Shown: positions 35,780-46,500, counted from the first letter of the stretch. The stretch: DNA of 64,000 bases from Bifidobacterium sp. ESL0790 (GCF_029395435.1 NZ_CP113915.1:1860001-1924000), one strand, 5' to 3'. Translations and numbers: made by a program. The notes: generated by a model from the sequence alone, not told the origin.

Positions 35780-36108
35780 TTCGCGCAAACGTGTACCCTT
35801 GAAGGTGAAGCTTCGTGTCCACGTCTTCTTCCTGTCCAAGATGAGGGTGTGAAGCGAACGCTTTGAATGTAAGTCGGAAGGTTTCTGCCGTGATGCCCGT
35901 ACCGCGTAAGCGGCCACGAAGGGGGCACCTAGTCCAGGGAATGGGCGAAAGGATTGATTCCCGTAGATCCGCGAGGGTCGCCGTGCAGAGGGCCATACAA
36001 GTATCTTCCGCTTGAAGGCCGGAGGGAGTGGACGCCCTTCCGGCCCTTGCAGAACGTATAAACCCCGGAGTGTCATGATGTTTCGCATGAGTGACTTTCC
36101 CGGGGCAT
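35780..36108 (+). ncRNA. Highly structured RNA element, possibly an orphan HEARO/omega-RNA-like RNA
   Basis: Read on the plus strand, this 330-base region folds by eye into a dense series of hairpins. CCGC-GTAA-GCGG lies at 35902-35913, inside a TGCCC/GGGCA stem (35894-35898, 35923-35927). GGGAAT/ATTCCC at 35937-35962 encloses a GAAA turn. GATCC-GCGA-GGGTC lies at 35966-35979. TGCAGAGGG/CCCTTGCA (35984-35992, 36044-36051) encloses a ten-pair GC hairpin at 36017-36045. CCCCGG/CCGGGG (36063-36068, 36100-36105) encloses TCATG/CATGA. Several loops are GNRA tetraloops. Open frames here have no familiar protein. The style suggests a large structured RNA such as HEARO/IscB omega RNA or a group II intron fragment; no IscB or reverse transcriptase gene adjoins it. 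Confidence 0.5.
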
Positions 36109-36319
36109 TCATTTAATTGCGCTACATACACAATAAACGAAAGTCAAACCACCGAGCTTGCAAAGCTGCAGAAATGGTTCTCTGCCGAACGAATGAGCAC
36201 GTACGTCGTTGCCGCTAATTCACGAGGCAGCGACTTGGATCAAGAAACAATCACGAATTGATAAAGTCCGAAACAAGCAGCCGTAGTACAGATGTACATT
36301 GACTGGTTTTGCTGCTTTG

Positions 36320-36460
36320 GCGTGGTGGCTGGTGGTGAGTTTTTTGGTGGTAGCTGGTGGTGAGTTTTTTGGCCGGTAACCCTCCTCCAAACCGCCTTCA
36401 ATGATGCCGGTGGTGATTGTGGCGTGGTGGTGAATTTTTAGCAGTGGTGAGTTTCTTGGT
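36320..36460. repeat. G/T-rich direct repeats after the DUF285 gene
   Basis: GGTGGTGAGTTTTTTGG occurs twice and in two decayed forms (GGTGGTGAATTTTTAG, AGTGGTGAGTTTCTTGG). On the minus strand these give AAAAAACTCACCACC units beyond the stop at 36467. No hairpin terminator is obvious. Nothing else is seen in 36109-36320. Confidence 0.55.
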
Positions 36461-36466
36461 GGCGGG

Positions 36467-39400
36467 TCAGTGGCGGGATCGGCGGTATTGGGCGTAGGCA
36501 CTGGTGGCGATGGCGAGGGCGGCCACCACGGTCAGCAGGACCAGGCTGGCAGGGCCCCAGTTGTGGCCGGTCAGCGGGAGCTTGTCGACGGTGGGCGGGG
36601 TCAGGCGCACCGTGACCGTGGTCTTGTTGGCCTTGTTCTCCAGGCCGGCGGGGTGGCCGGCGGTGGTCCCGTCGCCGTCGGCGTTGTCCCACACGGTCAC
36701 GCTGGCGGTGCTGCCGCCGGAGAGGTTGGTGCCAGCGGGCACGTCCACGTCGAACGACCCGTCCGACCCCGTCACGATCGCCCCGGGGTCGCCCGCGTCC
36801 AACGGCGTGCCGTCGAGTTTGGCGCCGGTGGTGCTGCCGTCGGGCCAGGTGATGGTGACCCGGTCGCCCGCCTCGGTGGCCCTTTGGGGCTGGTTGGTCT
36901 GGTCGCCGCTGGTCCACGCGACGCCATGGACCCGCACCTGCACCCCGACCCCGCTGTCGGGCGCCCGGTTGACGGTCCGCGCGTCCACGACGCCCGGGGC
37001 GACCGTGTCGATGGTCAGCTGCTTGCGCGCGGACTCTGAGCTGGTGGTCAAATCATGCTGGGTGAGCGTCGAGGTGAACCAGTAGGAGACGCCCGAGCCG
37101 ACCTTGTCGGCCGGATACGGGTTCGTGGCGGCGGTGTAGGTAGTCTCCCAGTTGGCGTCAGCGGGCGCGGTCGCGGTCAGCTCAGTCACCTTGGCGCTCT
37201 GGGCGGTGGTACCGTGCGTCCCGCCACTGGCTGAGGCGTACGGGTAGGTGGTGAACTGGTCGTCCGCCAGCGTGCCGCCGGGCAGCGTGCCGTGCACGGT
37301 GAGCGTGCCGTCCGCGTGCGGGGTGGCCTTGTTTATGCCGGGCGGGTCGAGGGACTGCCATTGGGCGGTGAGCTTGTCGCCGGGCACGCTCCACGGGATG
37401 TCCTCGTCAAGGGTGTGCACGCCCGCGTCCGCGTCCTTCCATGTGTTCAGACGGCTGAGTGCCTTGGTGGCGGTGGTGCAGATGTGCTCGCCATGCACCG
37501 CCTCCGGGCACGTCGTCACATTGCCCCCGTCGCCCTCGTAGCTGGTCGCCCGGTACAGCCAGGTGGACGAGGCCGGGTTCGCGTAGACGCCCTGCTGGTC
37601 GCCACGCATTACCGTGGCGCGGTCCTGGCTCAGGTAGACCGGGGTGCCCACGCGGCAGTTGGCGTTAATGGAGCAGTCCACAGAACTGGCCGGGTAGTTG
37701 ATGTCGCGGTCGCCGAGCAGCGGGGAGGTCTTGTGTTCCCTGCGATCATAGCTCCAGAACCAGTGTGCGGTGGAGCCGACCATGTTTAATCCTGAACCCA
37801 CGCGAATCTTGACGAGGTTGGGCGCCGAGATCATCCCGAAATTCAACGTGAGCCGGTCGCCCATCCAGTCTTCGTTGTTGTAGAGGTCCTGGGGGCGCAT
37901 GGTGCCCACAGCGCCCATGTCGAAGCCGCTGATGTCCAACGATTCCAGACGGGCGCACCCGTCGAACACGTTGCGGAAGTCCGTGACCCGACCCGTGTGC
38001 CAGCCGGACACGTCGAAGGTCCGCAGCCCCTCGGAGTCCAGGCCGCCCGAGAGCTTCGCGTCACCCTGGAACATGGCGTTCAGGCTCGTCACCAGGCCCG
38101 TGTCCCACGCGTGCAGGTCGCCCACTGAGGTGAGCTCCGCGCACCCCTTGAACATGCTGTCCATCGAGGTCACCTTTCCGGTGTGCCAACCCGACAGGTC
38201 ACCCACTGACGCGAGCTTCGCCCCTCCGGTGAACATGTTCGCCATGCTGGTGACGTTGCCGGTATGCCAGCCGGACAGGTCACCCACACCGGTGAGTTTG
38301 GGGCAATTCTGGAACATGTGGCTCATGTCCGTGACCAGGCCCGTGTCCCACTGGTCGAGTCCGGTAATCTCGGTCAGGTTGGCCTGGTCGTGGAACATGT
38401 AGGCCATATTCGTGGAGGCGCTCGTGTCCAGGTGCGTCACGTCGGCCGTCTTGAGGTTGGGCATGAAGTAGGTGTCGAAGATCCCGTACCCGCTGCTGAG
38501 CCTGACCGGCCCGTTCGCCCCGGGCGCGTCCACGACCAGCTTGCTGATGCCCGGGTCCTTCCACTGGACGTGGCTGCTGGAGCTGTCGCCGGTGGTGCCG
38601 GTGTCGGGGATGGTGCCGTACTGCAGCTCCAGCTCGCACTCCGGGTTCTCGAAGGTGCCGCTCATGGTCTCCTTCCAGTGCAAAGTGCTCCCGCCCTCAG
38701 TCCAGGTGTGCGGGCCCGGCTGCCCGCACCGGATGAGCTTCACGCACCCGTCGAACATATGATTGGTCCAGCAGTTGATGCCCCCGGGCACCTCCAACCC
38801 CGGCGAGCCGACGCTGTAGAGCTCCGCGTCGCCGTTGAACATGTAGTCCATGTTCGTGACGTTGCTGGTGTCCCAGTGGCTACCATTTTCACTCAGGTCG
38901 ACTTTGGTGAGATTCGGGTCGTTGTTGAACATGTAGCCCGTGTCAGTGACGTTGCCGGTGTCCCATTGGCCGATTCCTGTGATTTCGGTGAGTTGGGGTT
39001 GGCCTGCGAAAAAATACTTCAGGGTGGTGGCCCCGGACACGTCGAGGTTGGCCACGTCGGCGCTCTTGAGCTTGCCGTCGCCGTAGGGGGAAGAAGGGTT
39101 GAACAGGGCCTGGTTGTTGGTTGTGGTCACGTGCCCGGTGACGGCCAGCCTGGTGTAGCTAATGTCCGTGCGCCAGGGAATCGACGAATAGCTGCTGCCC
39201 GTGACAGGGACGTCTCCGCTCTCCAATTCGAGGACGCAGTCGTAGGTGCCATCCTGGTTATCGACGAGGTGCTCGTTCCAGTTGAGTGTCTTGCCGCCGT
39301 ACGTCCAGACGTGTTCGCCGGGCTGCTGGCAGTGCACGAGCTTGACGCACCCGTCGAACATGTGGTTGGTGAGGCTGTTGACGCCGCTTGGGATTTTAAG

Positions 39401-40209
39401 GCCGGGAACACCGATGCTGTAGAGCTCCGCGTCGCCGTTGAACATGTAGTCCATGTTCGTGACGTTGCTGGTGTCCCAGTGGCTACCATTTTCACTCAGG
39501 TCGACTTTGGTGAGATTCGGGTCGTTGTTGAACATGTAGCCCGTGTCAGTGACGTTGCCGGTGTCCCATTGGCCGATTCCTGTGATTTCGGTGAGTTGGG
39601 GTTGGCCTGCGAAAAAATACTTCAGGGTGGTGGCCCCGGACACGTCGAGGTTGGTCACGTCGGCGCTCTTGAGCTTGCCGTCGCCGTAGGGGGAAGAAGG
39701 GTTGAACAGGGCCTGGTTGTTGGTTGTGGTCACGTGCCCGGTGACGGCCAGCCTGGTGTAGCTAATGTCCGTGCGCCAGGGAATCGACGAATAGCTGCTG
39801 CCCGTGACAGGAATGGTACCAGACTCTAATTCCAGCACGCAGTCGTTCCCATCGACATGCTCGTTCCAATGCAGCTCGTCTGTCGTGCCCCACGTGTGTT
39901 CGCCCGGCTGGCTGCAGGTGACATCCTGCGGACCGACGGTGGGTTGGGAACGGGGTGAGGGGTCAGGCGCCGCTTGCGGCGCGGAAAAATTTTGAGATTT
40001 TGATGTTACCGCCGAAGGCGGCGTGCCAACTGGCGCGTCGCCGGTTTGTAAACCAGACGAATCATTATCTGATTCTAATAAGCCTGGAGTCCACCCCCCC
40101 CCGCGGCTCCGGTACCCTCACCAGCGCTCGCGGCGGGCATCGCAAGACCAAGTGACAACGCGGTCACCAACACCGCGGCCACACGCAACGCCTTGTTGCT
40201 CCCCGACAT
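36467..40209 (-). CDS. LPXTG-anchored DUF285 (BspA-like) surface protein, phase-variable, read here out of frame
   Basis: A cell-wall adhesin-like protein. The start at 40209 (or 40230) opens a signal peptide (LRVAAVLVTALSLGLAMPAASA), but a run of nine G at 40094-40102 puts the frame into a stop after 44 residues. One more G, or two fewer, joins it to the remaining 1,123-residue frame through clearly related sequence (TCSQPGEHTWG...LHWNEH). The ON protein would be about 1,247 residues: DUF285 leucine-rich repeats (SNVTNMDYMF type), two nearly identical 201-residue blocks, Ig-like domains, and a sorting signal VDKLPLTGH followed by a hydrophobic helix and YRRSRH. The five-base LPLTG motif marks sortase anchoring. 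The homopolymer looks like a contingency switch now OFF; a sequencing error is the alternative. Confidence 0.85.
38813..39835 (-). repeat. Internal duplication in the LPXTG surface gene, 603-bp period
   Basis: About 38813-39232 repeats at 39416-39835 with near identity. The offset is exactly 603 bp (201 codons), so the frame is kept. The conserved part encodes the SSYSSIPWRTDISYTRLAVTG to DAELYS section. This is a recent in-frame duplication that could expand or contract by recombination. Confidence 0.85.
40094..40102 (-). repeat. G9 homopolymer, candidate phase-variation tract
   Basis: Nine consecutive C on the plus strand (G on the coding strand), about 100 bases after the start codon of the LPXTG surface gene and just behind its signal peptide. 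It is the exact point where the frame of the signal peptide and the frame of the protein body fail to meet. Confidence 0.85.
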
Positions 40210-40230
40210 ACGAAAACCAAACCCTTCCAT

Positions 40231-40735
40231 GCCCGATCAGATATACAAATCGACATTAACTGTCCACAAGCTTAGCATTACAGAGGAATAAAAACACCTG
40301 AACCGCCACAAAAATCATACGAAAGTCAACATTTCATATAAACGCCCATGCCCCGAACATCAACGTGAAATCCAATCAAAATCCCACAGATTCCAGCTAT
40401 TCAAAGCTTTTCAGCAGTAAATAAGCCGATAATCAAACAACACCAAATAACGCATTACAAATAATTCACAAACTCTTGCGCCACTCGCACACATCATATG
40501 TATGCAAGGCACTCGAAACTTCCGCTCCGCTCCCCATCCTCACGAATCGACATGGCCAAAAGCGCCGAAAAGCCACCAAGCCGGTGTACAAACAGCCGGG
40601 GAAACAAGCAAAGACCGGCGATAAGCCCGGCAGCACCGGCAATGACCGGCAACGAGTTCCACACCGCTACCAGATACCCCGACGCCACCAACCAGAAAAC
40701 CAATCCTAAAACATCACGAAATGGCCCATGACCCG
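40231..40735. other. AT-rich intergenic region upstream of the surface gene
   Basis: No gene is credible. The DNA is much more AT-rich than its neighbours and must contain the promoter of the LPXTG surface gene; a convincing -35/-10 pair or LytTR-type repeat was not found. The ATPase stop lies at its right end. Confidence 0.4.
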
Positions 40736-42148
40736 CTACTTCAACATTTCCGTGGCCGAAACCACGAGCACGTCAACTTCGTGGCGTTCCCGCGCCCTCC
40801 GCGCGAGCTCGTCGGTCTTGACGAACAACCCGAACGACGTGCTGTCGTAGCCACGTACCAGTCCGGCCCGTCCACGCAGCGTCTCCAGCGTCTGCGAGAC
40901 GTCCAACGAGGAACGCCATTTGCATTCGCCGATCAGGATTCTCTTGTCCATGGGATTGGCCGCGATGACGTCTATGTCGGTCTGTTCTCGGGTGCGCGGG
41001 TTGTTGCCCCACCACTGTCCAAACGAAGTCGCGAGCCAAGGAAGTCCGCCCGTGCGGTTGGCGCGTGCGAGCCATTGCAGGCTTACCGTTTCGAAGACCT
41101 GCCCCACATAGGTGTCGAGCAGTGGGCCGAACGCGGTGCTCCGCGCGATGAGATCACCGTCACCGGCCTCGATTTCGTTGATATTGGGACTCACGAACCG
41201 GAACCAATAAGCAAAGAACGGGTCCTTGATTTTCCACAGCCCTTTACGCGATCTCGCCGGATTCTCACCGAAAGGAACCTGCCGCTCGATGAGCCCGAGG
41301 TCGCTGAGTGTGCGAAGGTATTTTGGAACGCTGGACGATTCCAATCCGGCGGTTTCGGCGATGTTCTTCTGTCGCGTCTTACCGCCACCAATCGCGGCCA
41401 TCACCGAGTTGTAGGTGGTGGGGTCGCGCAGTTCCTCGCGAAGGAGCACAAGCGGTTCCTCGTAAAGCAAGCCGCTGATGCTGAACAACAGCTCCGTGAC
41501 ATTTTGCTCGTAAGTCATGTTTTCATCGATTTGCTGAAGATAATACGGGGTTCCGCCGAACGTGGCGTAGTACTTGATCACATCGATGGCACCGGTGCCG
41601 GGCAGCATCTTCGCCGTGTCGAAGATATCGAAAGGTTGCAGACGCAGCTGGCCTGTGCGCCGGCCGTAAAGCGGGCTTTTTCGGCCGAGCACCTCGCTCT
41701 CCATGAACCCCTCGTTGCTGCCGCAAAGAATCATCATCACGTTGGCGTCTTTAAAACCATGGTCTATCGCGATCTGCAAGGTCGAAGGCAATGCCGGCTG
41801 GCTATTGGCCGCGTAGGGAAACTCGTCGAAAATGAAGAGCAAACGCCGCTCCGGTTTTTCGCGGGCCTTGTCGATGACGTATTGAAAAGCATCCTGCCAT
41901 GAGCCGAACGGTGGAGTGGAACTTGGCTGGCCAAAGAATTTGTTGATGGCGCGTGAGAAGTCCTGGAGGTTGTTCGCCGACGTTTGCTGGCGGGCGGTGA
42001 AGTAGAGCGCCTGCTTATCGCTTGAGAATTCGTCCAACAGCGCCGTCTTGCCGACGCGGCGACGGCCATAGAGCACCATGAGTTGGAAACTGTCACGCTT
42101 CCACATACGATTGAGTGATTCAAGTTCTCGTTCACGCCCTACAAACAT
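40736..42148 (-). CDS. DUF234-type AAA ATPase
   Basis: A 470-residue P-loop ATPase of the archaeal/bacterial family with a C-terminal DUF234 region. Walker A GRRRVGKT is at 28-35, Walker B LLFIFDEF at about 103-110, a winged-helix-like segment ([27 protein letters not shown]) lies near 265-290, and a nuclease-like ECKW motif ([11 protein letters not shown]) near 405 resembles the PD-(D/E)XK core. The ATG at 42148 has GAGGAGG upstream. The promoter region carries two adjacent palindromes. Role unknown; such proteins are common in accessory regions and have been suggested to act in defence or DNA transactions. Confidence 0.8.
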   Translation of the reverse strand: MFVGRERELESLNRMWKRDSFQLMVLYGRRRVGKTALLDEFSSDKQALYFTARQQTSANNLQDFSRAINKFFGQPSSTPPFGSWQDAFQYVIDKAREKPERRLLFIFDEFPYAANSQPALPSTLQIAIDHGFKDANVMMILCGSNEGFMESEVLGRKSPLYGRRTGQLRLQPFDIFDTAKMLPGTGAIDVIKYYATFGGTPYYLQQIDENMTYEQNVTELLFSISGLLYEEPLVLLREELRDPTTYNSVMAAIGGGKTRQKNIAETAGLESSSVPKYLRTLSDLGLIERQVPFGENPARSRKGLWKIKDPFFAYWFRFVSPNINEIEAGDGDLIARSTAFGPLLDTYVGQVFETVSLQWLARANRTGGLPWLATSFGQWWGNNPRTREQTDIDVIAANPMDKRILIGECKWRSSLDVSQTLETLRGRAGLVRGYDSTSFGLFVKTDELARRARERHEVDVLVVSATEMLK

Positions 42149-42171
42149 CAAACCCTCCTCGTTGCAAAAAT

Positions 42172-42206
42172 AAGATACTCATGAGTATCATACTCGTAAG
42201 TATCTT
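42172..42206. promoter_or_regulatory. Double palindrome operator upstream of the ATPase
   Basis: GATACTCATGAGTATC at 42174-42189 is a perfect 16-bp palindrome, and it is followed directly by ATACTCGTAAGTATC, an imperfect copy. The whole 35-bp block is also bounded by AAGATACT and AGTATCTT. It starts 24 bases before the ATPase start codon, where a repressor would block transcription. Confidence 0.6.
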
Positions 42207-42351
42207 AAATGTGAAGCCAGGTTATTCACCACCAGCCCGTTTCGGGCGTAAGCAAGCGCAGATGCAGGAAACGGGACGATAACGCAAACCAAATGGCCTA
42301 TTTTAGGCATATCAGAACACGGATGACTGAAACAGGATACACACGTCACGA

Positions 42352-43047
42352 TCAGCGCTCGACGGATGCCAGGAGCACCACGGCGGAGGCGATGCCAGCG
42401 TCGTGGGTCAGGGAGACGTGCCACTGCAAGGAAAGGGCAGGCCGGGCAACAGATGCGGCGCCGACCGTCGTGCCACCCCTGCCATCCGTGCCATCCGTGC
42501 CATCCGAAGCCTCCGTTGCGTTGGTCATCGCGCCGTCGTCGTTTATGGAGCTGCTGGCATTATCATCATCCGCGACGCCCAGCGACTCGCGAAGCCTTGT
42601 CTCGCAGGCGGGGGCGAGGACGACGTGGGGACGCGAGCGCGAATCGTCCAGAATCTCGACGGCGGACCAGGGGAAATCGTCGAGCGTGTAGGGGTTGGGG
42701 CGCTCCCCCAGCGCCTCGCACCACGCCTTGAGCACGGCCTCCTTGCCGGCCCAGCGCACGGCCAGATGCGCCGCCTCGCCGTCATGCTTGACCTTGGCGC
42801 GCGAGGCCGCCTGCCGCAGCTCGCGGGGTGAGAAGAGCTGGCGCATACGCGAACCGGGCTGGCTCAGTTGGCTGGCGAACTCATCAATGCCCACCACGTC
42901 GTGGCCGAGACCGAGCACGCGCCCGGCTGGTCCAGTGTTGAGGGCAGCACGAGCGGCGGCGCTCACGACGCGGAAAGCACGTTCGGAATGGGTCTCGGCA
43001 TGGGCGAAACCATCAACGTTTTCAGCCTCCATCACTCCCCCAATCAC
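42352..43047 (-). CDS. acpS: Holo-ACP synthase (4'-phosphopantetheinyl transferase) with low-complexity insert
   Basis: Transfers phosphopantetheine from CoA to the acyl-carrier domain of the fatty acid synthase. Motifs: GHDVVGIDEF (D50), RWAGKEAVLKAW (E103) and WHVSLTHDAGIASA near the end. Length is 231 against about 120-150 for plain AcpS. The excess is a leader of about 40 residues and an insert at about 158-203 rich in Asp, Asn, Gly, Thr and Ser, just before the last motif. The GTG at 43047 follows GGGAG at ten bases; the ATG at 43032 has GGGGGAG but with only two bases between. Its natural partner fas begins 18 kb away, beyond the surface-protein block. Confidence 0.85.
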   Translation of the reverse strand: MIGGVMEAENVDGFAHAETHSERAFRVVSAAARAALNTGPAGRVLGLGHDVVGIDEFASQLSQPGSRMRQLFSPRELRQAASRAKVKHDGEAAHLAVRWAGKEAVLKAWCEALGERPNPYTLDDFPWSAVEILDDSRSRPHVVLAPACETRLRESLGVADDDNASSSINDDGAMTNATEASDGTDGTDGRGGTTVGAASVARPALSLQWHVSLTHDAGIASAVVLLASVER

Positions 43048-43182
43048 TTCCAGACCGCTCCCGCAATAACTCCTTCATCGTATCCAGAAGGCGCGAGATG
43101 GTGGCAGCCACGAAACCAAAAACCACTCGCGAAAGACACAAGCCACACCACAAGCTGAACGGCCGATTGGCGCGAATTACAC

Positions 43183-43316
43183 CTTAAGTGGGTGCTTGAA
43201 GCGTTAAGCGGGTGCCCGTCTGAGCTGAAATCCCCTGGAACGAGGCGTTTTCTTGGGTACTCCGACAAAACAGGCACCCACTTAACCGTCAAAGCACCCA
43301 CTTAACGGATTTGAGC
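43183..43316. repeat. TTAAGTGGGTGC repeats in both orientations
   Basis: TTAAGTGGGTGC and TTAAGCGGGTGC stand in direct order at about 43183 and 43204. Their complements GCACCCACTTAAC occur twice near 43271-43307. The four copies could pair as a 130-bp stem with a large loop. No gene is seen in 43048-43400. Confidence 0.6.
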
Positions 43317-43406
43317 GGCAATCAGGCTGCTCTCACGGCATTCAACACCACGAAATGGCCTATAACCCGAAATAGTCTGTCGCCCGCCTAACGCCACCCC
43401 ACATAA

Positions 43407-43450
43407 AACAGGTGTTGGCCAACGCCCGTAAGCGTCAGCCAACACCTGTT
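43407..43450 (-). terminator. Terminator of the DUF285 gene at 43514
   Basis: AACAGGTGTTGGC pairs with GCCAACACCTGTT over 13 bases. On the minus strand it is followed by TTTTATG. It starts about 65 bases past the stop codon. Confidence 0.85.
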
Positions 43451-43513
43451 ACCACCTGTGACCGGCAGGGAGATCGCTAAATCAGCCCATAGCGGTCATG
43501 CGATGGAACCCGA

Positions 43514-46500
43514 TCACACCATGATGCGCTGGGTGCCATCATCGGGATGCTGCGAATCGCCATCCTTGTCCTTGTTCTTCTCGTAGACGTAGATGCAGAC
43601 CGCGATCGCGATGACCAAGAGGACCAGCAGCAACAGCCACCACCAATTGAAGTGGTGCGTCGCGGCGGGCGTGGCCGTGGCGGTCTCGGGAGCCGGGCTC
43701 GGGGCCGCGCAACGGGGCAGGCCGATGTAGTCGGAGTCGGACCAGCCGTTGGCGGTCAGCTGCACACCGTTCTGGGTGCCGTCACGAGGGGTGACGAAGG
43801 CGGCGGAGTTGACGCTGCCGGTGCTGGTCGCGCTGGCGGTGTTCGCCTTCTTGGCCTTCAGGCGCTTGCTCACATCGGCGGGCATGCACTTCGGGCGAGC
43901 CTTCTTGTTGGTCGACTTCGAGTTGTTGTCGGAGTTCGGGGCCGGGGTCGGCGTCGTAGCGTTGGGCGCCGCGCCGATCGTCGCTCCGTAGGTGAACGTG
44001 CGGTAGACGTTGTAGTAGCTCACGGGGCTGTAGCCACCGCCGTTACCACCACCATTGTTGTTATTGTTGTTGCCGTTGCCGCCGCCGTTACCGGGGTTCG
44101 GGCCAGGGCCGGGAACCGGGGCCGGATTGACGCCGGGCGTCGGGAGCGGGTTGGGGATCACAGGCGGAGCGGGCTGAATCGCAATCGTGCCACCACCGAT
44201 GGGTGTCGGCGTGTTCCACTGGGCGTAGAAGTTATACGTGCCCTTCCTGAAGTAGGTCTGCGTGCCAGCAGCCATCCATAGGCCGCTGCCGTCCCGCTCC
44301 GTGTTCCAGGTAGTGAAGGTGTAACCCATCTTGTTGGCCTGGGGCTTCGGGATGTCGAGGGTGAACGTGTAGGGGTCGAAACCAGCCTTGTAGAGCGTGG
44401 TGGTATCGCCAGTCACGTTCACTCCAGCGGGCGCGTTGTTGTCGAAGGTCATCTTGATGAACTCCTGCAGACCGAACTTGCCACCGGCGAATCCAGGAGC
44501 CTGAGTGAACGCGGCAAAGGACTCATCGTCGCCATCACTCTCCGTGCTGGTCCAGCTGTCGTCGCTCTTGGTCCAGCGACCGGTGAAACCGTTATCCTCT
44601 GTGCCAATGCCGTCAGTGGGCTCAACCGGGAAGTACGAACCCTGCAGCTTCGTGTTCGGGCCGAGCTTGATGTCGGTGAGATAGTAAGGAAGCGAAGCAT
44701 CGCCATCGGTGACGGCCCGGGTATCCCAATTCTCAAGATTCAGCTTGGAGAGACTCGCGCAGTTACCGAACATATACCCAATGTCGGTTACCTTTTCGGT
44801 GTTCCAGTTGCCAAGGTCAACCTCGGAAAGGTCCGGGTTACCAGCGAACATGTTGTCCATATTGGTCACATTGGAGGTGTTCCAACTATTCAGATCCAAC
44901 TTGGTGAAGGACCCCGTATCGCCATTGTACATGCCGAACATCGAAGCCATATTCGTGACATTTCCGGTATTGAAGTTTTCCACTCCCTTGATTTCGGAGA
45001 GAGCGATGTCTTCGGCGAACATGTTCCTCATGATCGTCACATTCTTAGTGTCCCAATGGGAGAGGTCAATGGACTTCAAGCTCTTGGCGTCATAGAACAT
45101 CGTATCCATGTTGGTGACATTGCTCACATCCCAAGCGCCAACACCCTTGAGCTCAGTCAGGGCGTACGTATCGAAGAACATCCTGTTCATATCCGTGAGC
45201 GCAGAGGTATCCCAACCAGTAAGGTCAAGGGACTCCAAGGATTCACAGCCGAAGAACGCTTGACCTGCATCAGCGAGCTGACCGGTCTTCTTGTTCAGGC
45301 CCTTGATCGTCTTCAATGATCCATCACCAAAGAACAGTTCGTTCATATGGGTGACACCGGAAAGATCCCAACCAGAAAGGTCGACTGAGGTCAACGCCGA
45401 ATCGTTTGTAAACATCTCAGCCATATTATTGAGCGCCGAACTGGCATTCCATGTGTCAAGACCCTTGAGCTCGCTGAGCAGAGAATCACCCTGGAATGTA
45501 CCATACATATCATCTACACCAGCAACGTTCCAATTGGAAACATCAAGACTCTTCAATGCCGCCATGTCATAGAAGGCATACCTTATCCCGGCGAGCACAT
45601 TCGAGCGCCATGCAGATAGATCCAAGTGATCGATGGACTTTGCCTCAAGGAACATCTGAGTGATTCTTTCCAGTTTCGGCACGTTCCAGTTTGAAATGCC
45701 ATCCAGATTCTCCAACGCAGAGTCGTCCTGGAACATTTGCTCCATGGACACAACATTCGAAGTATCCCAATTCTCAAGGCCATCGATATGAGTGAGCGAC
45801 GTGTCATCCATGAACATGTCGTCCATTCTGGTCACCTGAGACATATTCCATCCACTGAGATCAATGGATTCAAGCTTTGGATTATCTTCGAAATACTGAT
45901 ACATTCTCGTGCGTGGAGCAAGCTTCCCCCCATTGAGATGCGCGATGCCTTTGATGTAGCGAACTTGGGGCATGAAATTCATGGCCACGTTGGTCTCAGT
46001 CTCCGGGACATCAGCAAAGAACGTGTGGGCGCCATCATCGAAGACGAGCCCATCCATAATCGAGGCATCACCGGAATAGAGGCTCGACGCACCCTCAACC
46101 TGGTAACTATCCCACGGAGCGTCATCTTGGCCCATAATGCCGGAACCGACGTGCAGGACACAGTCGCCGCCTTCCATCCCAAACTTCCAATGGACCTTGT
46201 TGTTGCCTGCGGAATCGCCGCCCCAATCACCCTCGGTGTCGCACTTCGGCGTCGCAGGGTCACCCTGCGCCTGCGGCTGCTGGGACTGAGTCGAAGGAGC
46301 CTGATCGGTCTTCGGGGCCGGAGCCTGTTGCGCGATCTTCGTCTCGTTTTCGGTTGGCTGCCCGGCCTTATCGGGCTTGGCCGAGGTTCCGGCGGCTGCG
46401 CCTGCCGGGGCCGGAGTCGCCGTGGCCGGGGTTGAGCTCGGGGCGGCCGAGCTTTGAGCCTGGGTTGACTGCGAGGCCGACGTATCCTGCGCCGTCTCGC

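Noticed and set aside
35780..36108. tmRNA, RNase P RNA or group II intron with maturase
   Set aside because: The tmRNA tag and T-arm and the RNase P core motifs were not seen, and no reverse transcriptase is nearby. An intron fragment remains possible but unsupported.
35754..36131. Protein-coding genes of 117-125 codons on the minus strand
   Set aside because: Two overlapping frames give unlike, unfamiliar proteins with no ribosome site, whereas the DNA shows many perfect RNA-type stems.
36467..39838. A complete gene starting at the GTG at 39838
   Set aside because: That start lies inside a Cys-flanked repeat unit and lacks a signal peptide, while in-frame homologous sequence continues 83 codons upstream to the G tract.
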